A stretch of DNA of 64,000 bases, taken from assembly GCF_900091725.1 (NCBI RefSeq), contig NZ_FMBW01000045.1, positions 1 to 64,000 of the forward strand. The letters are read 5' to 3'. Position numbers and translations under genes: made by a program. The stretch comes from Streptomyces sp. DvalAA-43. Its GTDB lineage: Bacteria > Actinomycetota > Actinomycetes > Streptomycetales > Streptomycetaceae. The stretch's first letter is position 1, and every line of letters begins with the position of its first letter. Of the stretch, positions 50,926-58,882 are shown one piece after another. Below the pieces are notes generated by a model, which was not told the DNA's origin, ran no database searches, and saw only the letters and a list, made by a program, of their open reading frames with translations.

Positions 50926-51518
50926 GCCCCCGCGTAGGCCGCGTGGAACGCACCACGAAGGAAACCTCCGTACTGGTCGAGATAAACCTCGACGGCACCG
51001 GCAAGGTCGACGTGTCGACCGGGGTCGGTTTCTACGACCACATGCTCGACCAGCTCGGCCGGCACGGGCTCTTCGACCTCACGGTCAAGACCGACGGCGA
51101 TCTGCACATCGACTCGCACCACACCATCGAGGACACCGCCCTCGCCCTCGGCGCCGCGTTCAAGCAGGCCCTCGGCGACAAGGTCGGCATCTACCGCTTC
51201 GGCAACTGCACCGTCCCGCTGGACGAGTCGCTCGCCCAGGTCACCGTCGACCTGTCCGGCCGCCCCTACCTGGTGCACACCGAGCCGGAGAACATGGCGC
51301 CGATGATCGGCGCGTACGACACGACGATGACCCGGCACATCCTGGAGTCCTTCGTCGCGCAGGCCCAGATCGCCCTGCACGTCCACGTGCCGTACGGGCG
51401 CAACGCCCACCACATCGTGGAGTGCCAGTTCAAGGCGCTCGCCCGCGCGCTGCGCTACGCCAGTGAGCACGACCCGCGCGCCGCGGGCATCCTCCCTTCC
51501 ACGAAGGGCGCGCTGTGA
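50922..51518 (+). CDS. hisB: Imidazoleglycerol-phosphate dehydratase HisB
   Basis: Mn-dependent dehydratase making imidazole acetol phosphate. The 198-aa single-domain form, without the phosphatase domain fused in enterobacteria. Metal-binding signatures are STGVGFYDHMLDQLGRHG, DSHHTIEDTALALG, and HVPYGRNAHHIVECQFKALARAL. ATG 50922 has AAGGAGC about 9 nt upstream. The stop overlaps the next small gene as GTGA. Confidence 0.97.
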   Translation: MSPRVGRVERTTKETSVLVEINLDGTGKVDVSTGVGFYDHMLDQLGRHGLFDLTVKTDGDLHIDSHHTIEDTALALGAAFKQALGDKVGIYRFGNCTVPLDESLAQVTVDLSGRPYLVHTEPENMAPMIGAYDTTMTRHILESFVAQAQIALHVHVPYGRNAHHIVECQFKALARALRYASEHDPRAAGILPSTKGAL

Positions 51519-51682
51519 CCGGCCTCAACACCATCCTGATCGTCCTCGGCCTCTTCCTGGCCGGCGGCGTCTACTCCTTCTCGAAGCAGGGCATGCCCAA
51601 GGGCGTCATCGTCCTGCTCTCGATCGCCTCCGTGATGTGCCTGCTGGCAGGCATCCTGCGGATCCAGGGACTCTGGGACTGA
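51515..51682 (+). CDS. Small two-helix membrane protein in the his operon
   Basis: A 55-aa protein starting at GTG 51515 that overlaps the hisB stop (GTGA), ending 10 nt before hisH. Two hydrophobic helices, about 5-20 (NTILIVLGLFLAGGVY) and 31-50 (VIVLLSIASVMCLLAGILRI), are separated by SFSKQGMPKG. It has strong third-position GC and tight coupling to both neighbours, so it is very likely translated. No histidine-pathway role is known; it may be a membrane tether or an unrelated passenger. Confidence 0.8.
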   Translation: MTGLNTILIVLGLFLAGGVYSFSKQGMPKGVIVLLSIASVMCLLAGILRIQGLWD

Positions 51683-51692
51683 GGAACGAGCT

Positions 51693-52334
51693 GTGAGCGA
51701 CAACAAGAAGGTCGTCGTCTTCGACTACGGCTTCGGGAACGTCCGCTCCGCCGAGCGGGCCCTCGCCCACGTCGGCGCGGACGTCGAGATCACCCGCGAC
51801 TTCGACCGGGCGATGAACGCGGACGGGCTGCTGGTCCCCGGTGTCGGTGCCTTCTCCGCCTGCATGGACGGGCTGAGGAAGGCCCGCGGGGAATGGATCA
51901 TCGGCCGCAGGCTCTCCGGCGGCCGCCCCGTCATGGGCATCTGCGTCGGTATGCAGATCCTCTTCGAGCGCGGCATCGAGCACGGTGTGGAGACGGAGGG
52001 CCTGGACGAATGGCCCGGCACCGTCGCCCCGCTGAAGGCCCCGGTCGTCCCGCACATGGGCTGGAACACCGTGCGGGCCCCCGAGGACTCCCAGCTCTTC
52101 GCCGGTCTCGACCCCGAGGCCCGGTTCTACTTCGTGCACTCCTACGCGGTGCACGACTGGAGCCTGGAAGTCACCAACCCCAAGATCCGCGCCCCCCGGG
52201 TCACCTGGGCCACCCACGGCGAGCCGTTCGTCGCCGCCGTGGAGAACGGTGCTCTGTGGGCCACCCAGTTCCACCCCGAGAAGTCCGGCGATGCCGGCGC
52301 CCAGCTGCTGACCAACTGGATCGAGACGCTGTAA
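51693..52334 (+). CDS. hisH: Imidazole glycerol phosphate synthase glutaminase subunit HisH
   Basis: Class I glutamine amidotransferase supplying ammonia to HisF. The 213-aa protein has the nucleophile Cys84 in GICVGMQILFE, and the His/Glu pair in ATQFHPEKS. VVVFDYGFGNVRSAERAL begins the fold. GTG 51693 has GAGGAACGAG upstream. The stop TAA overlaps the priA ATG by one base. Confidence 0.97.
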   Translation: MSDNKKVVVFDYGFGNVRSAERALAHVGADVEITRDFDRAMNADGLLVPGVGAFSACMDGLRKARGEWIIGRRLSGGRPVMGICVGMQILFERGIEHGVETEGLDEWPGTVAPLKAPVVPHMGWNTVRAPEDSQLFAGLDPEARFYFVHSYAVHDWSLEVTNPKIRAPRVTWATHGEPFVAAVENGALWATQFHPEKSGDAGAQLLTNWIETL

Positions 52335-53059
52335 TGCCGAAGCTTGAACTGCTCCCCGCCGTCGACGTCCGCGACGGCCAGGCCGTCCGCCTCGTGCACG
52401 GCGAGTCCGGCTCCGAGACCTCCTACGGCTCCCCGCTGGAGGCCGCCCTCGCCTGGCAGCGCGCCGGGGCCGAGTGGCTGCACCTGGTCGACCTGGACGC
52501 CGCCTTCGGCACCGGCGACAACCGGGCGCTGATCGCCGAGGTGGCCGGTGCCATGGACATCAAGGTCGAGCTGTCCGGCGGCATCCGCGACGACGCCTCG
52601 CTCGCCGCCGCCCTCGCCACCGGCTGCCGCCGGGTCAACCTCGGCACCGCCGCCCTGGAGACCCCGGAGTGGGTCGCCAAGGTCATCGCCGAGCACGGCG
52701 ACCAGATCGCCGTCGGCCTCGACGTCCGCGGCACGACACTGCGCGGCCGCGGCTGGACCCGCGACGGCGGCGACCTCTACGAGACGCTCGCCCGCCTCGA
52801 CTCCGAGGGCTGCGCCCGCTACGTCGTCACCGACATCGCCAAGGACGGCACGCTCCAGGGCCCCAACCTGGAGCTCCTGAAGAACGTCTGCGCCGCCACC
52901 GACAAGCCCGTCGTCGCCTCCGGCGGCGTCTCCTCGCTGGACGACCTGCGGGCCATCGCCTCGCTCGTCCCGGACGGCGTCGAGGGCGCGATCGTCGGCA
53001 AGGCGCTGTACGCGAAGGCGTTCACCCTCGAAGAAGCGCTCCAGGCGGTCTCCGGATGA
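52334..53059 (+). CDS. priA: Bifunctional HisA/TrpF isomerase PriA
   Basis: (beta/alpha)8 isomerase. In actinobacteria PriA performs both the HisA step (ProFAR to PRFAR) and the TrpF step (phosphoribosylanthranilate isomerisation). The 241-aa protein starts LELLPAVDVRDGQAVRLVHGE with the catalytic Asp, and has LHLVDLDAAFGTG, VELSGGIRDD, VTDIAKDGTLQGPN (second catalytic Asp) and VVASGGVSSLDDL. Bifunctionality is inferred from the family in Streptomyces and the absence of trpF from the nearby trp genes. Confidence 0.93.
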   Translation: MPKLELLPAVDVRDGQAVRLVHGESGSETSYGSPLEAALAWQRAGAEWLHLVDLDAAFGTGDNRALIAEVAGAMDIKVELSGGIRDDASLAAALATGCRRVNLGTAALETPEWVAKVIAEHGDQIAVGLDVRGTTLRGRGWTRDGGDLYETLARLDSEGCARYVVTDIAKDGTLQGPNLELLKNVCAATDKPVVASGGVSSLDDLRAIASLVPDGVEGAIVGKALYAKAFTLEEALQAVSG

Positions 53060-53454
53060 GCGACTCCGTCAACCGTGTCTCCTCCGGTGCCCCGTGGGAG
53101 GAGAAGTTCGGCTACTCCCGCGCGGTGGAGCTGCCGAACGGGCTCGTCCTGGTGGCCGGCTGCACCTCGGTGGAGAACGGGGAGATCTCCGCGGGCGGCC
53201 CGTACGAGCAGGCCGTCACCTCCTTCCGGGTCGCCTTCGACGCGCTGAAGCAGCTCGGCCTGGGCCGCGAGGACGTCGTCCGCACCCGGATGTACCTCAC
53301 GCACGCCCGGGACGTGGACGAGGTCGGCCGCGCCCACAAGGAGCTCTTCGACGACGTCCGCCCCGCCGCCTCGATGATCATCGTGTCCGGTCTCGTGGAT
53401 CCGAGCCTGGTCGTCGAGGTCGAGGTCGAGGCGTACCGGGCAGGTGCGCGATGA
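53056..53454 (+). CDS. RidA (YjgF/UK114) family protein
   Basis: A 132-aa protein with YSRAVELPNGLVLVAGCTSVENGEI, YEQAVTSFRVAFDALKQLG, DVVRTRMYLTHARDVDEVGRAHKELF and PAASMIIVSGLVDPSLVVEVEVEA, the typical RidA fold pattern including the substrate Arg in TRMYLT. ATG 53056 overlaps the priA stop and its own stop overlaps hisF, both as ATGA. RidA proteins deaminate reactive enamines/imines; a protective role near histidine synthesis is inferred. Confidence 0.9.
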   Translation: MSDSVNRVSSGAPWEEKFGYSRAVELPNGLVLVAGCTSVENGEISAGGPYEQAVTSFRVAFDALKQLGLGREDVVRTRMYLTHARDVDEVGRAHKELFDDVRPAASMIIVSGLVDPSLVVEVEVEAYRAGAR

Positions 53455-54206
53455 GCCTCGCGGTACGCGTCATCCCCTGCCTGGACGTCGACAACGGCCG
53501 GGTCGTCAAGGGCGTCAACTTCCAGAACCTGCGCGACGCGGGCGACCCCGTCGAGATGGCGAAGCTGTACGACGCCGAGGGCGCCGACGAGCTGACCTTC
53601 CTGGACATCACCGCCTCCAGCGGCGACCGGGAGACGACCTACGACGTGGTGCGCCGCACCGCCGAGCAGGTCTTCATCCCGCTCACCGTCGGCGGCGGCG
53701 TCCGCACCGCCGACGACGTCGACAAGCTGCTGCGGGCCGGCGCGGACAAGGTCGGCGTCAACACCGCCGCCATCGCCCGCCCCGACCTCATCCGGGAGAT
53801 CGCCGAGCGCTTCGGCCGCCAGGTCCTGGTGCTCTCCGTGGACGCCCGGCGCACCTCCGGGGGCACCTTCGAGGTCACCACGCACGGCGGCCGCAAGGGC
53901 ACCGGCATCGACGCCGTCGAATGGGCGCACCGGGCCGCCGAGCTGGGCGCGGGCGAGATCCTGCTCAACTCGATGGACGCGGACGGCACCAAGGACGGCT
54001 ACGACACCGAGATGATCACGGCGGTACGCAAGCACGTGACCGTCCCCGTCATCGCCTCCGGCGGCGCCGGCCGGCTCGCGCACTTCGCACCCGCCATCGA
54101 GGCGGGCGCCGACGCGGTGCTCGCCGCCTCCGTCTTCCACTTCGGCGATCTGCGGATCTCCGAGGTCAAGGGCGCGCTCAGGGAGGCCGGACACCCGGTC
54201 CGCTGA
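53451..54206 (+). CDS. hisF: Imidazole glycerol phosphate synthase cyclase subunit HisF
   Basis: (beta/alpha)8 cyclase working with HisH. The 251-aa protein carries RVIPCLDVDNGRVVKGVNF with catalytic Asp, ELTFLDITASSGDR, VGGGVRTADDVDKLL, LLNSMDADGTKDGYD (second catalytic Asp) and ASGGAGRLAHF. ATG 53451 overlaps the ridA stop. Last gene of the his operon before a strong terminator. Confidence 0.97.
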   Translation: MSLAVRVIPCLDVDNGRVVKGVNFQNLRDAGDPVEMAKLYDAEGADELTFLDITASSGDRETTYDVVRRTAEQVFIPLTVGGGVRTADDVDKLLRAGADKVGVNTAAIARPDLIREIAERFGRQVLVLSVDARRTSGGTFEVTTHGGRKGTGIDAVEWAHRAAELGAGEILLNSMDADGTKDGYDTEMITAVRKHVTVPVIASGGAGRLAHFAPAIEAGADAVLAASVFHFGDLRISEVKGALREAGHPVR

Positions 54207-54222
54207 GCAGCCGCACCTACGA

Positions 54223-54274
54223 GCCCGACGCCGGGCGGAGCCGGGCAACCGGCCCCGCCCGGCGTCGGGCTTTT
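54223..54274 (+). terminator. Terminator of the his operon
   Basis: A perfect 16-bp stem (54223-54238 with 54255-54270) with an inner CCGG/CCGG extension is followed by TTTT, starting 17 nt after the hisF stop. Confidence 0.9.
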
Positions 54275-54333
54275 CCGCCGTCCCCTCCGCCGTCCAGGTG
54301 TCTCCTCGGCCGTCCGGAATCCCGCAGCTTTTA

Positions 54334-54376
54334 TTGCGCAAGAAAGATTGCGCAAGTTTCCTTTTCCATCTACGGT
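54334..54376 (+). promoter_or_regulatory. ArsR-gene promoter with twin palindromic operators
   Basis: The palindrome TTGCGCAA occurs at 54334-54341 and 54348-54355, 14 bp centre to centre, inside the direct repeat ATTGCGCAAG. The second copy supplies a -35 TTGCGC (54348-54353); after a 17-bp spacer comes -10 TACGGT (54371-54376), 7 nt before ATG 54384. A regulator bound here would block polymerase. Autoregulation by the adjacent ArsR protein is inferred. Confidence 0.6.
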
Positions 54377-54383
54377 CGGGGAC

Positions 54384-54971
54384 ATGGCAAGCAAGGAATC
54401 ACGCCGGGTCTCGGACCTGGAGACCCTGAAGGCGTTCGGTCACCCGCTGCGGATGCGGCTCTACCGGGCGCTCTACATCGCCCGCGAGGCCACCGCCTCC
54501 CAACTGGCCGACCAGGTCGACGAGGCGGTGTCGCTGGTCAGCTACCACCTGCGCAAGCTCGCCGACCACGGCCTGATCGAGGAGGCCGAGCAGCAGGGCA
54601 CGGACGGCCGCGAGCGCTGGTGGCAGCCCGCCTCGAAGGGGCTGAACTTCCACGAGGAGGACTTCGACGACGCCCCCGAGAAGGCCGCCACGCACGCCGC
54701 CGTCGGCCGGCTCTCCTTCGACCAGCACATCGAGCTGTACCGCCGCTACCTCGACTCGGCCCGGAGCTGGCCGCTGGATTGGCGCCGCGCCGCCTCCAGC
54801 TCCGAGTACCTGGCCCGGCTCACCGCCGAGGAGCTCGCCGCGCTCACCCGCGAGATGCACGAGGTCGTCGACCGGTACGAGGGCCTCGGCCGCGCCCGCG
54901 AAGAGGCCGGGGACACGGAGGGCCGCGAGAACGTCGCCGTGCACCTGTACACCTTCCCGTTCCGCCCCTGA
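54384..54971 (+). CDS. ArsR/HTH_20-type transcriptional regulator
   Basis: A 195-aa DNA-binding protein. The N-terminal winged helix-turn-helix (about 8-90) reads LKAFGHPLRMRLYRALYIAREATASQLADQ and SLVSYHLRKLADHGLIEEAE, followed by WWQPASKGLNF and a C-terminal alpha-helical region (about 100-180) that may bind ligand or dimerise. No metal-binding CxC of ArsR metal sensors is seen, so a non-metal effector is likely. It probably controls the MFS gene 25 nt downstream and itself. Confidence 0.88.
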   Translation: MASKESRRVSDLETLKAFGHPLRMRLYRALYIAREATASQLADQVDEAVSLVSYHLRKLADHGLIEEAEQQGTDGRERWWQPASKGLNFHEEDFDDAPEKAATHAAVGRLSFDQHIELYRRYLDSARSWPLDWRRAASSSEYLARLTAEELAALTREMHEVVDRYEGLGRAREEAGDTEGRENVAVHLYTFPFRP

Positions 54972-54996
54972 CCCGCCGCCCCGGGAGGCCGACCCC

Positions 54997-56247
54997 ATGA
55001 CCGTCACCGACACCGGAACCCCCGCACCGGCCGCCGAACGCCCCGCCCACCGCGATGCCAACGTCATGCGCTGGCTCGGCGCCTACACCGCCTCGATGAT
55101 CGGCGACAGCGTCTACTACATGGCGCTCGCCTGGGCTGCCGCCCGCACCGGCAGCGACGCCCGGACCGGGATCGTCCTCGCCGTCGGCTCCATACCCCGG
55201 GCCGTGCTGATGCTCGGCGGGGGAGTGCTCGCCGACCGGATCGGCCCGCGCCGCGTCGTCATCGGCAGCGACGCCGCCCGCTGCCTGGTCGTCCTCGGCC
55301 TGGCCGGTGCGCTGCTGCTCACCTCGCCCGCCTTATGGATGCTGATCGCCGTCGCGCTCGTCTTCGGCGTGGTCGACGCCCTCTTCCTGCCCGCCGTCGG
55401 CGCCCTGCCGCCCCGGGTCACCGCCCCCGGACAGCTCGCCCGCGTCCAGGGAATGCGCGGGCTCGCCACACGTCTCGCCAATGTCGTCGGAGCCCCGCTC
55501 GGCGGCGTCGCCGTGGCCCTCGGCGGACCGACGCTCGCGTTCGCCGCGGCCGGGGTGCTCTTCGCCCTGTCGCTGCCGCTGCTCCTGTCCCTGCGGATCC
55601 GCCCGCTGCCCGACCGCAAGGACGCCGAACCGTCCGGCACCGCCTGGCACGACCTGGCCGACGGGCTGCGCCACATCCGCCGCCACCCGCTGCTCGGACC
55701 GCTGATGCTCGTCGTCGCCGTCAGCGAGCTGGGCTTCGTCGGGCCGCTCAACCTCGGCCTGATCCTGCTCGCGAAGGAGCGCCACTGGGGCGCGTCCGGC
55801 ATGGGCTGGATCATCGCCGCCTTCGGTATCGGCGCCGGAGCGACGGCCCTGCTCCTCGCCGTGCGTGGCCGGGTGCCGCGCGCCGGACTGGTGATGTGCC
55901 TGGCCGTACTGACCGGTTCGGTCGCCGTCGGCGCCCTGGCCCAGCTGCCCTCGGTGGCCCTCGCCGCCACCGCCGCGCTCTGCGTCGGGCTCTTCGCCGG
56001 CCTCGGCGGCTCCCTGTGCGGGGCCCTGATCCAGACCGTCACCGAGCCCGCCTACCTCGGCCGGGTCACCTCGGTCTCGACGCTCTTCACCCACGCGATC
56101 GCCCCGCTCAGCTACCCGGTCACGGGAGCCGCCGTCGCCGCATGGGGGACCGGCCCGGTCTTCGCCGCCAGCGCCTCGCTGTGCGCCGCCGGGGCGCTGA
56201 CGGGCCTGGCCTTCGTCCGGCTGCGCCGCGCGGAACTCCCGGGCTGA
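54997..56247 (+). CDS. MFS transporter
   Basis: A 416-aa membrane protein with 12 hydrophobic helices. The loop 2-3 motif is GGGVLADRIGPRRVVI; similar proteins are drug or small-molecule exporters of the enterobactin-exporter (EntS)-like type. ATG 54997 has GGGAGG about 9 nt upstream. It is co-directional with the ArsR regulator 25 nt upstream, a typical regulator-exporter pair. Convergent with the TIGR03085 gene, which ends 17 nt away. Substrate unknown. Confidence 0.9.
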   Translation: MTVTDTGTPAPAAERPAHRDANVMRWLGAYTASMIGDSVYYMALAWAAARTGSDARTGIVLAVGSIPRAVLMLGGGVLADRIGPRRVVIGSDAARCLVVLGLAGALLLTSPALWMLIAVALVFGVVDALFLPAVGALPPRVTAPGQLARVQGMRGLATRLANVVGAPLGGVAVALGGPTLAFAAAGVLFALSLPLLLSLRIRPLPDRKDAEPSGTAWHDLADGLRHIRRHPLLGPLMLVVAVSELGFVGPLNLGLILLAKERHWGASGMGWIIAAFGIGAGATALLLAVRGRVPRAGLVMCLAVLTGSVAVGALAQLPSVALAATAALCVGLFAGLGGSLCGALIQTVTEPAYLGRVTSVSTLFTHAIAPLSYPVTGAAVAAWGTGPVFAASASLCAAGALTGLAFVRLRRAELPG

Positions 56248-56264
56248 GCCCGCCCCCGTACGCC

Positions 56265-56897
56265 CTACATTCCCAGCTCCGCCGTGCGCAGCCGGTCCAC
56301 CGCCTCCGTGTCGCCCTCCACGCCGACCGTCGCCGCGTCCTGCCGCCCGAACGCGAAGAGCAGCAGCTCGCCCGGCTCGCCGGTGACCGTCACCACCGGG
56401 GTGCCCTTGTGCGCCACCGCCGTCTGGCCGTCCGGGCGGCGCAGCACCAGCCCCACCGGGGACCTGCGGCCCAGCAGCCGGGCCGTCCGCTCGGCCCGCG
56501 ACCACAGCACATCCGCGAAGACCGGGTCCAGCTCGCGCCGCGACCAGTCCGGCTGGGCCCGGCGGACGTCCTCCGTATGGATGTAGAACTCCACGGTGTT
56601 GGCGGCCTCGTCGATCTGCTTCAGACCGAACGGGGACATCCTCGGCGGCCCGGTACGGATCAGCTGGATCAGCTCCTCGTACGGCTTCGCCGCGTACTCC
56701 GCCTGCACCCGGTCGAGGCGGTTCTTCAGTACGCCGAGCACCGCTCCCCCCGCCGCGTCCGGCCGCCGCTCCCGGACCACCACATGGGCGGCCAGGTCCC
56801 GGGCCGTCCAGCCGTGGCACAGGGTCGGTGCCTCCGGTCCCGCCGCCTCCAACAGGTCGGCGAGCAGAAGTCGTTCGCGCTTCGCATGGGTCGACAT
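56265..56897 (-). CDS. TIGR03085-family protein (DinB-like, mycothiol-associated superfamily)
   Basis: A 210-aa protein with the start ERLLLADLLEAAGPEAPTLCHGWTARDLAAHVVVRERRPD, typical of the TIGR03085 branch of the maleylpyruvate isomerase N-terminal/DinB superfamily; the helix with TVEFYIHTEDVRRAQP carries candidate metal-binding His/Glu residues. Function unknown; related proteins are mycothiol-dependent enzymes. ATG 56897 is preceded by a -10-like TACGCT at exactly 7 nt. Divergent from hisI. Confidence 0.85.
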   Translation of the reverse strand: MSTHAKRERLLLADLLEAAGPEAPTLCHGWTARDLAAHVVVRERRPDAAGGAVLGVLKNRLDRVQAEYAAKPYEELIQLIRTGPPRMSPFGLKQIDEAANTVEFYIHTEDVRRAQPDWSRRELDPVFADVLWSRAERTARLLGRRSPVGLVLRRPDGQTAVAHKGTPVVTVTGEPGELLLFAFGRQDAATVGVEGDTEAVDRLRTAELGM

Positions 56898-56904
56898 GGT
56901 CGCC

Positions 56905-56910
56905 AGCGTA
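56905..56910 (-). promoter_or_regulatory. Putative -10 of the TIGR03085 gene
   Basis: TACGCT on the minus strand ends 7 nt before ATG 56897, with no Shine-Dalgarno; leaderless arrangement. Confidence 0.45.
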
Positions 56911-56969
56911 CGACCGCCGCACGCGGTCCGCCCAGTGGACGCCGCACGGAGAGGCCCCCGCGGCCACGG

Positions 56970-56975
56970 CACAAT
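56970..56975 (+). promoter_or_regulatory. Putative -10 of hisI
   Basis: CACAAT ends 6 nt before ATG 56982, with no Shine-Dalgarno; leaderless arrangement. Confidence 0.45.
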
Positions 56976-56981
56976 GGGCGC

Positions 56982-57365
56982 ATGACCAGCGCGCCCACGC
57001 CCAGCACTCCGCCGCCGTCCGGCAACCTCGACCCGGCCATCGCGGCCCGCCTCAAGCGCGGTGCCGACGGACTCGTCCCGGCCATCGCCCAGCAGTACGA
57101 CACCGGCGAGGTGCTGATGCTCGGCTGGATGGACGACGAGGCCCTGCACCGCACCCTCACCACCGGCCGCTGCACCTACTGGTCCCGCAGCCGCCAGGAG
57201 TACTGGGTCAAGGGCGACACCTCGGGCCACATCCAGCAGGTCAAATCCGTCGCCCTCGACTGTGACGCCGACACCGTCCTCGTCCGGGTCGACCAGACGG
57301 GTGCCGCCTGCCACACCGGCGACCGCACCTGCTTCGACGCCGACGTCCTCCCGCTCGCGCAGTAA
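56982..57365 (+). CDS. hisI: Phosphoribosyl-AMP cyclohydrolase HisI
   Basis: Zinc enzyme opening the adenine ring of PR-AMP (third step of histidine synthesis). A 127-aa single-domain form (no HisE fusion). Signatures: VLMLGWMDDEALHRTL, GRCTYWSRSRQEYWVKGDTSGH, the metal site LDCDADTVLVRVDQTGAACHTGDRTCF. The Pro/Ser-rich first 14 residues are not conserved. It sits apart from the main his operon, 13 nt before trpE on the same strand, so his and trp steps may share a transcript here. Confidence 0.95.
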   Translation: MTSAPTPSTPPPSGNLDPAIAARLKRGADGLVPAIAQQYDTGEVLMLGWMDDEALHRTLTTGRCTYWSRSRQEYWVKGDTSGHIQQVKSVALDCDADTVLVRVDQTGAACHTGDRTCFDADVLPLAQ

Positions 57366-57378
57366 AGGGCCAGCCGCC

Positions 57379-58872
57379 ATGGATCTCGACACCTTCCGCA
57401 AACTCGCCGTCGACCGGCGTGTCGTCCCCGTCAGCCGCAGGCTCCTCGCGGACGGCGACACCCCGGTCGGGCTCTACCGCAAACTCGCGGGCGAGCGCAG
57501 CGGCACCTTCCTCCTGGAGTCCGCGGAGAACGGCCGCACCTGGTCGCGCTACTCCTTCATCGGGGTACGCAGCGCCGCCACCCTCACCGCACGCGACGGA
57601 CAGGCCCACTGGCTGGGCGTCCCGCCCGTCGGCGTCCCCGTCGACGGCGACCCGCTCCAGGCCCTGCGCGCCACCATCGAGACCCTGCACACCCCGCGCG
57701 ACCTGGTCGTCGACGACGCACTTCCCCCGTTCACCGGCGGCATGGTCGGCTACCTCGGCTACGACGTCGTGCGCCGCCTGGAGAAGATCGGCGACAGCGG
57801 CGAGGACGACCTGCACGTTCCCGAACTGACGATGCTGCTCACCTCGGACCTGGCCGTGCTCGACCACTGGGACGGCAGCGTCCTGCTGATCGCCAACGCG
57901 ATCAACCACAACGACCTCGCGACCGGCGTCGACGAGGCGTACGCGGACGCAGTGGCCCGCCTCGACGCCATGGAACGGGACCTCTCCCGCCCCGTCGAGA
58001 ACGCCCCCGCCGCCCTCCCGCCGTCCGAGCTGCCCCCGTACACCGCGCTGTGGGGCGGGGCGGCGTACCAGGACGCCGTCGAGGACGTGAAGGAACGCAT
58101 CAGGGCCGGCGAGGCCTTCCAGGTCGTCCCCTCGCAGCGCTTCGAAACCCCGTGCACGGCAAGCGCGTTGGACGTGTACCGCGTACTGCGCGCCACCAAC
58201 CCGTCGCCGTACATGTACCTCTTCCGGTTCGACGGCTTCGACGTCGCGGGCTCCAGCCCGGAGGCCCTCGTCAAGGTCGAGGACGGCCGCGCCATGGTCC
58301 ACCCGATCGCCGGGACCAGGCACCGCGGCGCCACCCCGCAGGAGGACCAGGCGCTCGCCGACGAACTCCTCGCCGACCCGAAGGAACGCGCCGAGCACCT
58401 GATGCTGGTCGACCTCGGCCGCAACGACCTGGGGCGGGTCTGCGCACCCGGCACCGTCGAGGTCGTCGACTTCATGTCGATCGAGCGGTACTCGCACGTG
58501 ATGCACATCGTCTCCACCGTCACCGGCCGCGTCGCCGAGGGCCGTACCGCCTTCGACGTCCTCACCGCGTGCTTCCCGGCGGGCACCCTCTCCGGCGCCC
58601 CCAAGCCCCGCGCGATGCAGATCATCGAGGAGCTCGAACCGACCCGCCGCGGCCTGTACGGCGGCTGCGTCGGCTATCTCGACTTCGCCGGGGACTCCGA
58701 CACCGCCATCGCCATCCGCACCGCCCTGCTCCGCGACGGCACGGCCTACGTCCAGGCCGGGGCCGGCGTCGTCGCCGACTCCGACCCGGTCGCCGAGGAC
58801 ACCGAATGCCGCAACAAGGCCGCGGCGGTGCTCCGCGCGGTGCATACGGCCAACCGGCTCCACAGCGCGTGA
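57379..58872 (+). CDS. trpE: Anthranilate synthase component I TrpE
   Basis: Chorismate to anthranilate, using ammonia from a TrpG partner that is not encoded in this window. The 497-aa protein has the N-terminal regulatory region with LLESAENGRTWSRYSFIG (the Ser of the tryptophan-binding LLES motif), then the chorismate-binding domain: FQVVPSQRFE, SPSPYMYLFRF, GSSPEALVKVEDGR, HPIAGTRHRG, MLVDLGRNDLGRV and GTLSGAPKPRAM. ATG 57379 has AAAGGG upstream; the frame is open further 5' within hisI. Confidence 0.96.
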   Translation: MDLDTFRKLAVDRRVVPVSRRLLADGDTPVGLYRKLAGERSGTFLLESAENGRTWSRYSFIGVRSAATLTARDGQAHWLGVPPVGVPVDGDPLQALRATIETLHTPRDLVVDDALPPFTGGMVGYLGYDVVRRLEKIGDSGEDDLHVPELTMLLTSDLAVLDHWDGSVLLIANAINHNDLATGVDEAYADAVARLDAMERDLSRPVENAPAALPPSELPPYTALWGGAAYQDAVEDVKERIRAGEAFQVVPSQRFETPCTASALDVYRVLRATNPSPYMYLFRFDGFDVAGSSPEALVKVEDGRAMVHPIAGTRHRGATPQEDQALADELLADPKERAEHLMLVDLGRNDLGRVCAPGTVEVVDFMSIERYSHVMHIVSTVTGRVAEGRTAFDVLTACFPAGTLSGAPKPRAMQIIEELEPTRRGLYGGCVGYLDFAGDSDTAIAIRTALLRDGTAYVQAGAGVVADSDPVAEDTECRNKAAAVLRAVHTANRLHSA

Positions 58873-58882
58873 GGCGGTAGGG

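Larger units (their letters stand above)
50801..50944 (+). repeat. Direct duplication of the hisB start region
   Basis: A 25-bp sequence at 50801-50825 and 50920-50944 differs at one base. Each contains ATGAGCCCCCGCG plus AGGCCGCGT, i.e. codons for MSPR-GRV. The first copy is fused to the hisC stop, the second is the hisB start. The 119-bp period includes a GC hairpin (50836-50853). Confidence 0.75.
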
